The notes beneath the pieces are model-generated. The model was given only the letters and a program-made list of their open reading frames with translations. It did not search any database and was not told where the DNA came from. Positions 35,732-47,900 of a stretch of 64,000 nt of DNA are shown piece by piece. The translations under genes were made by a program, and so were the position numbers. Source of the DNA: Toxonevra muliebris (Eukaryota > Arthropoda > Insecta > Diptera > Pallopteridae). The stretch is from contig OY829326.1 in assembly GCA_963691655.1 (NCBI GenBank), forward strand, positions 70,611,235-70,675,234. Direction: 5' to 3'. Position 1 is the stretch's first letter, and each line of letters starts with the position of its first letter.

Positions 35732-36582
35732 CCAATTTTTTTTTGGTATTAATGCTAGAACAAAAATTGCAACTCTGTACCGGTAATTTCGATGACAATT
35801 GTAGCGAACTCTTTTTGTGTGCGACATCTTCATGTAATTCCTTGGACATTAGCGCCATCTGTATGTGAAATGTATAACTGTCATAAACTTTAAGATGGCG
35901 ACGCTACACATTGTTCTTTCTGCCATAGGCGTGTGTGTGTGTGTGTAATTAATATGTTATATTGAATTAAAACTATTTATGAATCGTTTATTATATAGTT
36001 TGCTCGTGAATTCAGTTACGGAATATTGATATTTAGCCCCTCATGCACATTTCTCAACAAAACTATGTCGCATTGCAAACTTGCGCGCGACGTCACATCC
36101 GGTTGATTTTACTCTAGGACAAGAGAAAAGAAGTTTTACTTCAAAAATTGGCGTTTAATCAACAGAATATTTATTATTTATTTGGTAAAGTAAATGTTGA
36201 ATAAAAATCTGTATGAAAATTCCGAATTATATTAATTATTGAAAAATCTTATCGCACACTACATAAAACAACTGAAAATTGAAATTTTTTTTTAGGAAAC
36301 GATAAAAAAAATGTTTTTTTTACCAAAGAGTCTAGATTGTAAAGAAGTCGCAATTCGCTCTTGATTTTGCTACAAAATTTATTTTGACATGCCAGAGTCT
36401 AGTTATCCGATTAGTAAACAATGGTCGCGTTCAAAAGGCGACCTCTGCAACATGTTGAACTGAAGTATCAGGAAAATAATACGTTCAAATAAATCGGCGC
36501 AATATAATTTTTGTTGATCATAAAGCGATCAATTTACGTTCATAAGACATTCAGGTAGCAGTGGCGGAACAGATGCGTCTTC
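35732..36582. other. No gene recognised
   Basis: Unassigned sequence with a (GT)n run near 35930-35946. Confidence 0.45.
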
Positions 36583-36797
36583 TCATCCAACGAACAAAAT
36601 GTAATAAAACCTCTTAATTCTTTCATACCCATATGCCACATTCACTTTTATGTGGCATAAATAACAAATTTTACTAATAACGCTATTTGTATTCAGTTCT
36701 GATAGATATTCTTCACATTTCTGATTGTCGAACATTTGAAATTTCTTTCTTAAGTCATCTTTTTTTAATATTTTGTCTTTGAAGTCCAGCAAAAAAC
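36583..36797 (-). pseudogene. Possible exon with ZAD-like half domain
   Basis: A - strand frame after a possible acceptor (CACATAG at about 36798) encodes roughly 70 residues unusually rich in charge for this region. It ends in VISKICYLCHIKVNVAYGYE, which resembles the second half of a ZAD zinc-finger-associated domain (L-P-x-x-I-C-x-x-C, then A-Y-x-F). The first Cys pair of ZAD is not visible and no C2H2 fingers follow. I see no function; a transposon or gene remnant is equally possible. Confidence 0.25.
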
Positions 36798-37887
36798 CTA
36801 TGTGGAAAAATTTTTAGTAAAATCTTTTGCACTATTTAAAAAAAAACAAAAATGCGTTTAATTATTACTAAGCTGAAATTTTCGTTATCAAATATGTTGA
36901 AAGTTTTTCAACAAAAAAATTGTTGAAAAGTGTTCGATAGGGAAAAGTTAATAGGAAATTTTAGAAAACATCGCATTTTATTTTACTTTATAGCAAAAAG
37001 TAAATCTTTTTTAATTTTCAGCGCCGAAAACGCTGCGGCGTCGTTGCGACAAAGTCGCGTCTGTGTGTGAATACTTTAAAACTTTCTTTCTTTCTTATAT
37101 TTTTTTCTTGTGTATTACTATTACATATTATGAGTCAGAATAAGTTCTACTTATTTTTAATTTGTGAAAATTTATTTATAACATAAAGTAACAAAAATAT
37201 AAATGATTCATTTTTAAAATATTTTGTTAAAAAATATAAGTTATTTATTAAAAAAAATAAGCATTAGTATATACATGTAAATAAAAGTGGATAGTACTGA
37301 TCCAGAGGAATTTATTTAGATATGACTTAATTTAACATTATACTGTCTAAAATTCATATGCCGTCGAAACCGCCCCATCCGCATTCTGGTAAATGTGCCT
37401 CAGGAGCAACCATTTTCATAAAAACACAATTTTTTGAAACTTTTTGAACATTTATAAAAGAAACTATTGCTTATTCTTTAATTAAATAACACCGGAATAA
37501 CATAGTTGAACAACTTTTTTCTCACTCAATAAATAAAAAAGTTATTACAAGATTTACTTACTATCAAATATTTTTGCAACCACCCGAAAAACACAAAAAT
37601 ACGTCTGCCCACGATCACTTACAAAGCTCAACTGTCAAAGTAGAAGGGATGAAAGATGATCGATAAAAGCACAAATTATAGATTGTTTCAATTATAAAAC
37701 TTTCTTAAATTAGAAGATAAGGGGGGGGGGGGGGGGTGGCAAATGTGCCCCAGTGGCGAATGCTCCCCCTTCTAACCTACTTTTTAATTTTAGTGTCCTC
37801 TTTATTTTCCATTGAATTTATATTTATTTGTTAAACTTCCTGTGTTGAAAATGTTAAAGCGAGTGACACAAACGTGCATTTTTTGCG
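36798..37887. other. No gene; poly(G) tract
   Basis: A run of 16 G at 37721-37736 is followed by GGCAAATGTGCCCCAGT, similar to GGTAAATGTGCCTCAGG at 37389-37405 in direct orientation. Probably old repeat sequence. Confidence 0.45.
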
Positions 37888-38812
37888 CCCATACTCAGCG
37901 TTGCCAGATAGATGACCTCTACGTCATTTGGACGATTTCAGAGCCAAATGACGGTTGGACGATTTCGTAGCACGAAATAACGTTTAACGAAAAGTTTGGA
38001 AAAAGGCAACTTGAAAAGAATACCTACAAATATGTGACAAGGAATAAAACACTATACTAAAAATTACAACCGATTTAATTTAATTTTTGATTTTTTATAA
38101 TAAAAAAAAAGGAAAGAGAAAACCAGTCAAAAGTGGTAAAACTAAAAAATGCGTTAATTTGTAATAAAATTGATTAAGTTTTAATACTGGCCGTGTTTTG
38201 TTATAACTTTCTTTTGGGTTATTTCAGGTAAGAAAAATTTAAGAATGTAGTCTTGTGTTCCGGCCTAATTTTCAAGGATATTTCGGGAATTTTTTATTAT
38301 AACAAAATAAAATACAATCATTTAAATTTTTTATATGTTATTACTGGCTTCTTTCATTGTACAAAAAAAAATTTGGAGTTTATTTTACAAAATTTTGTTT
38401 AGTGTTTTTTACGTCGAAAGTGGACACCTAAAAAAAAAGGTGTGGAACTCGGGTGATTACTATTCTGTGGGCATGTCATCCAGACAGGTAATAGATTTAA
38501 ACATTTTTATTCAGAAATAACAAATTGGCGGACTTCTTAAAAAAGTTTCAAAAATCACTTTGTTTTTTGTTGAAAAATGGGACAAAAAATAGCCATTGGC
38601 GTGTAGTTTAACATATTAAAATTTCAGTCCAATCGTATTCTTTCAGACCCTTGGACGAATCAAAAATAAGTTGTTTTGAGAAAAACGCTTTAAAACTCTC
38701 GACTATGTGCTATAACTTCGTTATTATTTTGAATTTTGGTCTGAAACAGTACGCTCTCAAAATATTATACTTTTGAAATATATTAAAATAATAATCGATT
38801 TTTTGAAACTTG

Positions 38813-38940
38813 AACACCAGACTACATCCTTAACAAAAGAAAAAGGCGCAGAATGGACGGATGAAATAGAATGTGCAGATGAAGTAGACTTGGTAGAAGA
38901 TACGGAATTAGTAGTTGAGGAAGAAATACTAGGTAATTTA
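38813..38940 (+). pseudogene. Acidic exon-like ORF inside the hAT element
   Basis: An open frame (38773-38973) with an acidic stretch, EWTDEIECADEVDLVEDTEL then VVEEEIL, and possible donors near 38931-38935. Base composition is more coding-like than its flanks. It sits just upstream of the zinc finger remnant, where an N-terminal linker of the transposase could lie. Unrecognised. Confidence 0.3.
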
Positions 38941-38965
38941 AAATATTGCATCGTTATATTTGTAA

Positions 38966-39133
38966 GTGCCTAAAAAACGAGTTCACAGCTTTTGTGATTC
39001 CTGGCTAAACGATGGAAAGTTGCAAAAAATAAAATAATCGGCAGGTTTTTGCAAAATATGCAACTTACTTTTAAGGTAAAGCAGGTCTAGTCCGACATAG
39101 CAAATTCGAGAGGCATATACACAGTACGCATTC
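38966..39133 (+). pseudogene. BED-type zinc finger remnant of hAT transposase
   Basis: Reads KKRVHSFCDSWLNDGKLQKI, stop, AGFCKICNLLLR, then after a one-base shift at about 39077 KAGLVRHSKFERHIHSTHS. The order aromatic-Trp, Cys-x2-Cys, Leu-x-x-His-x5-His is the BED-finger pattern used by hAT transposases to bind DNA. One stop and one frameshift make this copy non-functional. Confidence 0.65.
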
Positions 39134-39349
39134 CATTTTTTTTTTTTCAATTATAAAAGATACATAAATTGAAAACTAGTTATAGCAGCAAAAAATTAAA
39201 TAAATTATTATATTTTGAAAATAATAAAAATACCTTTAAAACATGTTTTTGTTTTGTTACTTAAAATGACGATTTGAACGGTCAAATTACGCTTTTCAAA
39301 GTTGTTTTGGACTTTTTTCAAAAAAAATTCTGGCAACACTGCCCATACT

Positions 39350-40184
39350 TAATACTATTTAATAAAAAGAAATTAAACAGCTGTTAACCTTTTCAGGACT
39401 ATTGGTCACCGCTGACCCAATTGATAGCGATTAAGTTATTATTAAAAAGAAAAGTTTTAAAATTGTTACCTACGGGATCAATGTGAACTAAACTAAAAAA
39501 AAATGTATTTACCTATTTTGCAATCTCTCAAAATTTGGGCAATATTTATCTAAATACGTCAAAACTTGTATATGGAAAAAACTATTTACTCAAACATGAT
39601 AAACTGCGTTTTTCTATGGGTCACCGGTGGCCTTAAAGTCCTCAATGGAAACTTTTTAACTTCCTTTTTGGTTTCCTTATAATACCGAAAGGGTTAAATA
39701 TTTTAATGTCGTACGTTGTTCTACACGTGTATGTATCACACACATGTGTGTATATGTGTGTTAAACGCATTTTTGTTTACAGCTTGTTGCTGCTGATGCT
39801 GTGGCTTTAGCTGCTTCTGTTGTTGCTGTCGCTGCTATTGTATATTATTGCCTTCCATATTTTTTGTCTCATGTTATGGCAGCGGTTTTTTGTTTTTTGT
39901 TTACTTTTGACATTTATTAAAATTGTTATTTATTGTTTATTTATTTAAAGGTATATTTATTTGTACAATTATTTACATACAGTGGCAGCAGCAGAAAGCG
40001 CACGAAAATTTATTTTAATTTTCTAAAATGCCAGACATAATTCCATTAGCATGTGAAACTTAGCATTAATAATGTAATGTTTATTAGAATTATACAAACA
40101 CATGCATAAGATATGTATTTTAATTAACTAAAATCAGTCCTGGATTAACTCTAGAGCTCGCAGTTTCACCAGATCTTTTATTAC
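39350..40184. other. Simple repeats, no gene
   Basis: ACACATGTGTGTATATGTGTG near 39740 and GTTGCTGCTGATGCTG near 39785-39835. No coding signal. Confidence 0.45.
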
Positions 40185-40548
40185 ACTGTATAAAAAAAAA
40201 TAAGTGGTGAAGTCTTGATATTGGATAAAAGCTTTTTGTCTGAGGTCAAAAACTTCCAATCACGTCACGTTTTAGGAAAAAAATGGGGTTCAAGCAAGTT
40301 TAATTTTACAAGGATCCGATAATTTTTTCTATTTTTTTTAATTTTTAAACTTTTCAAACTGTTTCAGGACGAAACTTTAAATTAAAAACAGTTACTGACT
40401 TAGAAAAACTATGAATGCAGGAGTGCTCAGTATCACCTTCTCTTTTTGAATCCGCAGTCAAATTTCATGTCGAAGAAAACAAATCGGATTTGATCGCAAG
40501 ATTTCAGGGGTCAGAACCCCCAAAACCTCCCCCCTAAATACGGCCTTG
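40185..40548 (-). mobile_element. Second hAT family, truncated copy
   Basis: In inverse orientation this matches 61964 to about 62400. Its terminus (complement of CAAGGCCGTATTTAGG) is at 40548 and shared interior words include CAAAAAGAGAAGGTGATRCTG and the complement of CTGAGGTCAAAAA. The opposite end and a target duplication are not found, so it is deleted or 5'-truncated. Confidence 0.8.
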
Positions 40549-40840
40549 AGTCTCTCAATACTCCAGTGTCAAATATGCTAATTCTGATATCGCACACTAG
40601 GCGACGGTGACAACACGTAGTTTATAATGTGTGCTGAAATTAACCCTTGTGTGCCCACAGTTAATTTTAACACTCACTTTTTTTAACCACTTTCCTACGG
40701 TCAATCATACTGAAAATTTACAGACTTGTGTGATACTGATGCAAAAAATTAAGATAGTACTTAATATATTACCCCATGTTTTCCCATTTTTATATTAGTT
40801 CAAACTATAAAATTTTTTGTAACTATTGTAATTTTTCACA

Positions 40841-41823
40841 CACGGAAAAAAATATTCTGTAATAATTCATTGGATTTCTGATAATAATTACAGTTTTCCC
40901 TGTGTTGCCCGGATAGTAAACGAAAAACTGTAATAATTGATTGCGATCGAACAATCATTCCCTTGAGTTTAATTTCTAATATCCAGAATGAATCAATAAA
41001 ATTTACGAATGAATAAGCACATTGTACTTCACAATACAGTTAATATTATTGGAGTTTCAAATCAATTTTTACAGTGTGATTTTGTAAATTATCAAATTGG
41101 AAATTGAATTTTTATTAAGCATAATAATACTTTTGATATCAAAAGCAATAATTGAATAGTTATAGAATATTTTGTTCTCTTCCCTATATTTAGCTTTAAA
41201 TCGCATTGATCAAAAGCAAACAACTCGACCAGCTATCTTCATGATTCTAGGGTAATTCAAAAAAAGATGGTGTTTCAGTTTCAATGGTTTTTGGAAAAGT
41301 GTTGGATATAATTATGAAATGAACATCCAATGCTAAAGACTTTTGCTAATAAAATAATAAAACTTTCATTTAATATAGAGTAAACATCCCAAATCTTATC
41401 TAAAATGTCTCATTACAGAAAAAAGCAAATCCAGGTCAATCCAGGCCAACCAATCAGTTTCAAAGTTATTTAATTGAATGACAATATATAGAAAAATATT
41501 TGATATATAAAACAAAGTAAATGTGTGATTTAAAAAATGAAAGCAATGAAACAAAAATATTTTCATAAATTTTTACAGTTTGCGCCGTAATTTTTAACCG
41601 CCGATCATTGAATCTTTCAATAATAATTCAGTATTTTTTATCAACTCAATTTTTTCCATGTCACTTTGAATATTTTACTTTTTGAAACTGTAATAATTAA
41701 GTTTTAGGCTGTAATGTTTGCAGTTTACCCATAAATTACAGGGCGAAATGGCAATTTTTCCTGATTATTCTGTTTTTTTTTTGAATATCACACGTTATTT
41801 TTCACAAATCTTTTTTTTCCGTG
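40841..41823. mobile_element. TIR element with CACGGAAAAAAA ends
   Basis: CACGGAAAAAAA at 40841 mirrors TTTTTTTTCCGTG ending at 41823. CTGTAATAATT occurs near both ends in subterminal positions (several times), as transposase-binding repeats often do. No ORF in the 983 bp. Confidence 0.6.
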
Positions 41824-42499
41824 CAAAATTATCTCATACTTAAGTCACACCCCATAAGTCAATCATCTTATAATTTTACTCTCGTATGCATGTCTAATAA
41901 CAGTAACATAATATATTTTTAGAATTAGGTAATTTAAAATGGTGTATGGTCTTATCCCATTTTCAACCTGTGCACTATGGGCCAGAAGGTCGCTTTTTCT
42001 GGCATAAAGTCGACTTTTTGTTGTTAAAATTTGCGGACAAAAATTTTATATATAGAAAGGAAATACTCTTTTGGGCGTTGATTTGGCGTATGTATATACG
42101 TATCGTATACTTATACTTACATTACAAATAGTTTGTGATTTTTTAACATAATTTGTGCCTGAGTACGACTCCAAGTGGCTTCGAATTTCAATTGACTCCA
42201 AGAAACTTCAAGTGATTCAAAGTGTATTCAAGTGACTTCAAATGACTTCAAAATCAGTCACGATTCAGTCATAAAATTTGCATTCCCATAATTCCAATAG
42301 AGATTGCATTTCCCTGTCTGCAAAAAAGACTGTACTAAATGAACAACCAATCAGTGACTTTAAAATAACTTCTAATCGCATTTTTTATTCTGAATTCGAA
42401 TAACTATGTCGTCCAATAACTGCAATCACAAATTACACTGAGCGAAAATCAATTTTTGGGCGTGAATCAGTGTTGGGGAATGCAGGTATATTGCACTTT
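41824..42499. other. No gene recognised
   Basis: Includes the GATTTGGCGTATGTATATACG hairpin-family word near 42080 and a short run of AAGTGACTTCAA-like repeats at 42170-42260. Confidence 0.45.
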
Positions 42500-42725
42500 T
42501 TTCAGAAATTTTTGGTTTTAAAAAGCACCGTAGTACTACCGTGACCTATTCAGTACCTTTTTACGCTCATGGAAATATGTACAGCCAAATAACCGAATTT
42601 CATATATTATGTTTTTTTTTTCGAAATTCACAATTCAATTACATATAATCCGTACTAATTATTAACAGATATTGACATATGTATACTGTTTGCTTTAATA
42701 AAAAGAATTTGTTGTAAAACTTAAT
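42500..42725 (-). mobile_element. Partial copy 2 of the 14735-15571 TIR element
   Basis: Inverse of about 15258-15455. The 60-bp core (42514-42575) is nearly identical while flanking sequence has drifted. Neither terminal repeat is retained. Confidence 0.7.
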
Positions 42726-45700
42726 AAAAGGCGGTTCACGCAAAAACTACTCCTATATTATTGAGTAAATATTGTCATGTGCATGCTGTTTATTTGAATG
42801 ATGCCAATTTACTGATAAATTTAATTAACTTCTTTTATATGACAATTTATATTTTTTGCAATTTTTGATACCATTTTATTAAACCTATTTTTCAACCCTG
42901 GTGTGAATGATTCTAGCACCAAAAATGTAGACATATATGAGCCGTTCACCGCACACATCGGTTAACTCCACTTTTTTTAAAATCTTATATTTATGTTTCA
43001 AAGCGTTTGGTATAGTCATAACTTTTTATATTTATAATAGCTTTCCTGAATAAAAAAGATTAACACCATTAAACGAAAACTTTTTTTTGGCCATCAAGTA
43101 ATAAATAAATAATTTCAGAGGCCATTGTGATAACTCCATACTCTAATGTCAATCGTTGCAATAGTGCAACACAAATGCACTAGCAATTTTTGGTAGGTGG
43201 ACACAGCTATTTGCCTTATGATTCAGATTTTTCCATTATTGAAAAAAATTCAAAACATTTTTTCACAAGATGATTGGTACAATATAATCCAAAAATGTAA
43301 AAATAAAGCGCCATTTAATCACAATGACTTAACCAGATTTTAACAGAAAAGTAACCAATTTACTGAAAACCCTACTAAATTGGCTTAAAATGCGCTAGAT
43401 AAAGTTAGAAAGGCCCAAACCCCACCTCATACAATTCAAATGTGACTATAAGGAAATCTGCTGCAGGTAGACCACAAAGTTTGAAAAATGTAAATCAACG
43501 AGTATGAGACGTGTTTTGTTTTTGAGCCATAAATTTTCACTGGTTAAACCAAATCAGATGTTTTATATACTGTCGGAAAGGTAATGAAAATGAGCAATTT
43601 TTATATCAAGAAAGTATAGTAATTCCATTGACACGCAAAATTGAATGACCAATTTTCAGAGGATGTGCATTTTTGCTAAAAAAAAAAAATTTGTACCCGG
43701 GTATGAGACACCTACAAAAATCCACTAAAAATTGGAAAATTTGAAGTAAAAACCCCATAACTATTTATAAACAAAAATTTATTTATTTTGTAGGCCTTCA
43801 GTGGCTAAGATAAAAAGAGATGGTAGTTTTTATTCATCATCTTCCTTTAAGTCATCGTCTTCTCCATCCAAATCGCAATCGCAATTTCAACAGTATGTAG
43901 TACATCTGGCAGCTCTACATGTATCAACATCGCGTCTCGCTCGCGAGGTTTTTTCAAATTTTCGAAACTCACTGTCGAGACGAGAGCTCGCCTCGCTTCA
44001 TTGTATATGCACACATTGAATGAAAATTTGTCGACGTGACGCTTTCGAACATCGCCTCGCGTTCGCGCTCCATTGTAAATGGGGCTTTAGTGCTAAGCGC
44101 GTTTTCAACGCGTTTCTTCAATTCAAAAGACACTTAATGCTCCGCTGAATAATCCTAACTTTTTTTTATCGAAACATTGTTATTTTTTACTTCATTTTTA
44201 AACATTAAAATTCAACAATGGACAGCAGCCAAAATACTACCTTATGAAAGAACGTTGAAAATCATCTGCCTTGTAGTTACCTCGCGTTTACACGTGCAAG
44301 TAAACTGCTGTAAGTTGAGAATGCGTATTATCTTCAAGAAATCGAGGAAATTTTCATTGACTAGAAGTAGCAAATGTGTGCGTGTATCAGCGAAAAAGTT
44401 TAAATGTTTTTTCGCACTTTTATAAGGAAAAAATGTAGCGTTTTTTAAAAGAAAGAAGAGGGATCCCAGGTAATACACAGAAAAAACTTTCATAGGCAAA
44501 GTTCAATATTCGCAACCTATTAGAAATAAGCATGATTGCAATTGCAATAAATTTTCAGAGTCAGAGATCAAATAAAAACGATTAAATATCCAAGGAATTT
44601 CAACGGTAACGGTTGTTTGATTGATTTGGTTTTGAGCAAAGAAATTAAAGTGCTCCAATTTGAATCAAGAATATGACTAAAGTGAGTGAGAGAATTCAAT
44701 TCTTTGGAAAATTTTGAAAAGGGGCAAAAAAAAGGGTAAATGGAGAAAAAAAGGCCCAATAAATTTTTCGTATGAATTACTAAAAATTAGCTTTTGAAAA
44801 AAAAAATATATAGTTTCAAATTTAAAAGTAATATGTACATACTGGTGTCCGACCGAAGGTGTTTTTTTTGGCCGTAACCGAAGACGAAGCCGAACTTCGG
44901 CCATTCATCTAACCTTCGACCGAAGCCGATGCCGAAGACCGAAGGATATGTAAAATATAAAAAAATAAAAATCTGAAATAAAATTTTTTCTACGTATGTA
45001 TTTGCAAACATATACAGAAAAATCTAAATAATAGCTTCCCCAAATAAAAAGCTGACCAGTATCACTAAACTGTTCACTGTCGGAGGAGCTGACAATTTAT
45101 TTATTTCAAGATTCAGTTAAAAATTTGTTTACGTCAAAATATACAGTTACATTGACTATATATCTGTTGAACAACTATCGTTCAACGACACCTGTGTCAT
45201 AAAAAATTCTAAAATCAAATTGAATCAACGTACTAATCAACACACCTGTGCCTATAGTTGGAACCAGAATTAAATAAAAATATTGAAAATTCCATTTTTT
45301 TATTGATAGTTTTATCGTATTTTAGTTTCAAATTTTTTTTTAACAATTTCAATTTAAATAAAACAAATTGAGAGATATCACAATGATGCTGGTTCGGACG
45401 GAGTAGAACTATAGATATATTGAAGATATGATAAAAATTTAAGCGCATTCGGCTCATTAGTTTTGGAGATATCGTGGCAACCTTTTCGAAAAATGCTGTT
45501 TTGAGAAAAACTAGTTTCAAAGTTCACATATGCATGACTGCTGTACCAAGGCCTGCCAAGTTCTGCATCTGTAACTTTCAAACGACCGTGAATTTCAAAG
45601 AATCTATTTGCACACATATTCTAAAGTAATTTTATCAAAAAAAAATTGACCTCCTTGAAACCGAAAAAAAAAAAATTGAAGCGTCAGTAATGGAAAATGT

Positions 45701-46597
45701 TGTCTTTTCTAACAATTCACTCTTCTTTCCAATACGCTACACGTCTTCCTTGAAAAGTAAAAAAATTTGGCTTGCTTCTGCTGGCTCTAATTGTATTAGC
45801 TCCTGCAAGTTGTTTGTTAAAAAAAATCACTGATTTTAATTTGAAAGACAGTAAATCTGTGGGTTACTTCAAAAGTAAAAATGGAACAGGCAAACGGAGA
45901 AAATATAACACAGAAATTGTAATGTACATATATACTTTATATATCCACTTCCCATTTATTTATTTGTATACATTTTTACTGCCAAAAATGGCATCTAATT
46001 AATAAGTAACAGCATTGTTAAGTTTGTACACATTTAGATCCCGGTTTTCTAGTGTAATTTTTCCTTTTTTTTTGGATTTTCGTGTTATTTTCAATCATAT
46101 TCCTTCATTTCTTCTTGATTTTCTACAATACTTCGACGCTGACAGCAGTGTCCCGACCCTGACTACAGTTTTTGTTTTTTGTAAATTTGTAAATGTTCAT
46201 AACTTCTGAACAGTTAATTCAATTATATTTTAATGTTCAGCAAAAACATTGCAGTTTTGTGAGATCTTTTCAACGATATGCAACATCAATAAAAATTCGG
46301 CATTTAACGGAAGTTATGAGCAAAAGTCAAAACATGCTCCAACCCTGATGATTCCAAATATATAAATTTTATTTTGATTTTTCTCTGGTTAGTGGAGCTT
46401 TCTTAATTTTTGGTGCCTTTTCTTAAGTAATAAATGTATTTTTTTGGGGTTTTCTCCTCGTTATTTTGTTTAGAACTGCTAAACAAAAAATGCAAAACAA
46501 CATTTATTTTACGGCGACCTTGCCAAACTGATACTGACGTGTGACCGTTACAGTTGAAAAAAAAAACAAAATTCAAATTCAGTCTTGAGTAATACAT
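42726..46597. other. No gene; unassigned repeats
   Basis: A GC-richer patch at 43900-44110 is loaded with CGAGACG/CTCGC words and ends ATTGTAAATGGGGCTTT, like a transposon terminus. A degenerate CCGAAG hexamer repeat lies at 44848-44943. ORFs at 43801-44019, 44177-44499 and 45233-45617 have no recognisable family. Nothing supports a host gene. Confidence 0.4.
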
Positions 46598-46793
46598 AAA
46601 GAAGTTTCCGATGAGTCCATAATGCGAAAAAAGATAGTAAAAAGAAAAATTTGTATTTCTATTGATGAAACACCGACAAAGCTGGACGTCAATATCAAGG
46701 TTGGCCCATTGGTTGGAAACATTAGTGGGTATATTTTGGCTGTAGACATTTTGGGAATAATAAACGTATTTTTTTTTGCCTTTTGTAACTGAC
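46598..46793 (+). pseudogene. hAT-type transposase core fragment
   Basis: The + strand frame reads KEVSDESIMRKKIVKRKICI, then SIDETPTKLDVNIKVGPLVG, continuing to YILAVDILGIIN before TGA. This resembles the SVDETTDxxGRxVxNVxVGxL block of hAT-like transposases and their domesticated relatives, where the Asp lies near the first catalytic position. The long - strand open frame over the same bases is its shadow. Termini and target duplication were not found. Confidence 0.5.
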
Positions 46794-47099
46794 CTCGCAC
46801 CATAAATGACAAAAAATGCGATTTCGTTAGTCTTGCTCTACTCAAACACCATTTTCTTGGGCTTAAAAATTCGAACTTATTTATTTTAAAGCTTTTCTTT
46901 TCACTGTATTTTTTACATGATTTCGAAATAACATGGTTCACAAATAAGTGTATTTACACTTTTTTACACGAATTTTTTGTTCTAGCTCGGATCCCAAAAA
47001 AATTGTTTTTTTTTTAATTCTAATTTTTACAGTGTAAACTTATGCATACAGCAACAAAATACAATCAGAATTTTATTACACTGTTCAACAGCCAAAAAT

Positions 47100-47459
47100 G
47101 AGCAGAGGCGGGACAAGTGTACTTTGGGTAATGGGGGATCGCTGAGTTCGAATCCGTGGTCCGGTTTGCTCTGCTACGCTTTTTATTGACATCAAAACTT
47201 TCAAAATTTAAAAAATCAAAAAATTAAGAATACAGTTCATATTTTTATTCATCAAAACTTCCATTTTTACAAAACAAAATTTTTAGATTTTTTTTATTTT
47301 TTAACTTTAAAATTTTTAAAAAACAATTTTTTTTTTAAATAATTTATTTTTTCGTAATTTTTTTCATCGCCGTTATCATCGTTCACTTTTATGTCGTTGT
47401 TAGCTTAACCCAGTAATGTTTAGCGGTGTCATATGGCACCTTGTCGCTGAGCCGTTCCA
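47100..47459 (+). repeat. Dispersed SINE-like repeat, copy 2
   Basis: Inverse of 30635-30925, with additional A/T-rich interior. GCTGAGTTCGAATCCGTGG at about 47140-47158 is a 10/11 match to a pol III B box, suggesting a tRNA-derived SINE. A clear A box is not obvious. Confidence 0.6.
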
Positions 47460-47800
47460 AAGCCGTGTTCAAAAACAATTTGTTTCTTAAGTTACAACAA
47501 AGTCTAAATTAATTAACAATTTATGCTGTTGTTGTTGCTTTCTTCATCTAACTACGTACTGAACATCTTATTCAAGTACGCCAATCGCATTCTTATGTAC
47601 ATATCGTCGCCTGAGGATTGATTTGGCGTATGTGTATACGTATTCGTATACGATATGTATAAAGAGTTTAAAGCTCATTTTGCACTTAAGTACACGTTTG
47701 GCCATCATTGCTTTAACCCATTCAGGATGAGCGGGAACTAAAGAAGATCGATCAAAAAAGCAACTTGAGAAAAATTTTTTTTTGAACCGAACACAGAAAT

Positions 47801-47900
47801 GGCTCAGCGACAAGGTGCCATATGGTACCGCTAGGCATTACTGGGTTAAGAGCTAACAACGAGATAAAAGTGAACGATGATAACGAGGATGAAAAAAATT
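47801..47900 (-). repeat. Dispersed SINE-like repeat, copy 3 (partial)
   Basis: Shares GGCTCAGCGACAAGGTGCCA, CTGGGTTAA and ACAACGAGATAAAAGTGAAC with copies 1 and 2. Together with copy 2 it forms an inverted pair about 340 bp apart. Confidence 0.65.

Larger units (their letters stand above)
37896..39341 (+). mobile_element. hAT-superfamily element with 8-bp target duplication
   Basis: Starts CAGCGTTGCCAGA and ends with the complement of CAGTGTTGCCAGA. It is flanked on both sides by CCCATACT (37888-37895 and 39342-39349), a perfect 8-bp target duplication. CAGNG termini with 8-bp duplications are diagnostic of hAT elements. The 1,446-bp length is too short for an autonomous copy, but an exon-like acidic ORF and a BED-type finger remain inside. 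The perfect duplication points to fairly recent insertion. Confidence 0.88.

Noticed and set aside
46579..46941. 120-codon open frame on the - strand
   Set aside because: The opposite strand over the same bases reads a hAT-like IDET block; the - frame is its shadow.
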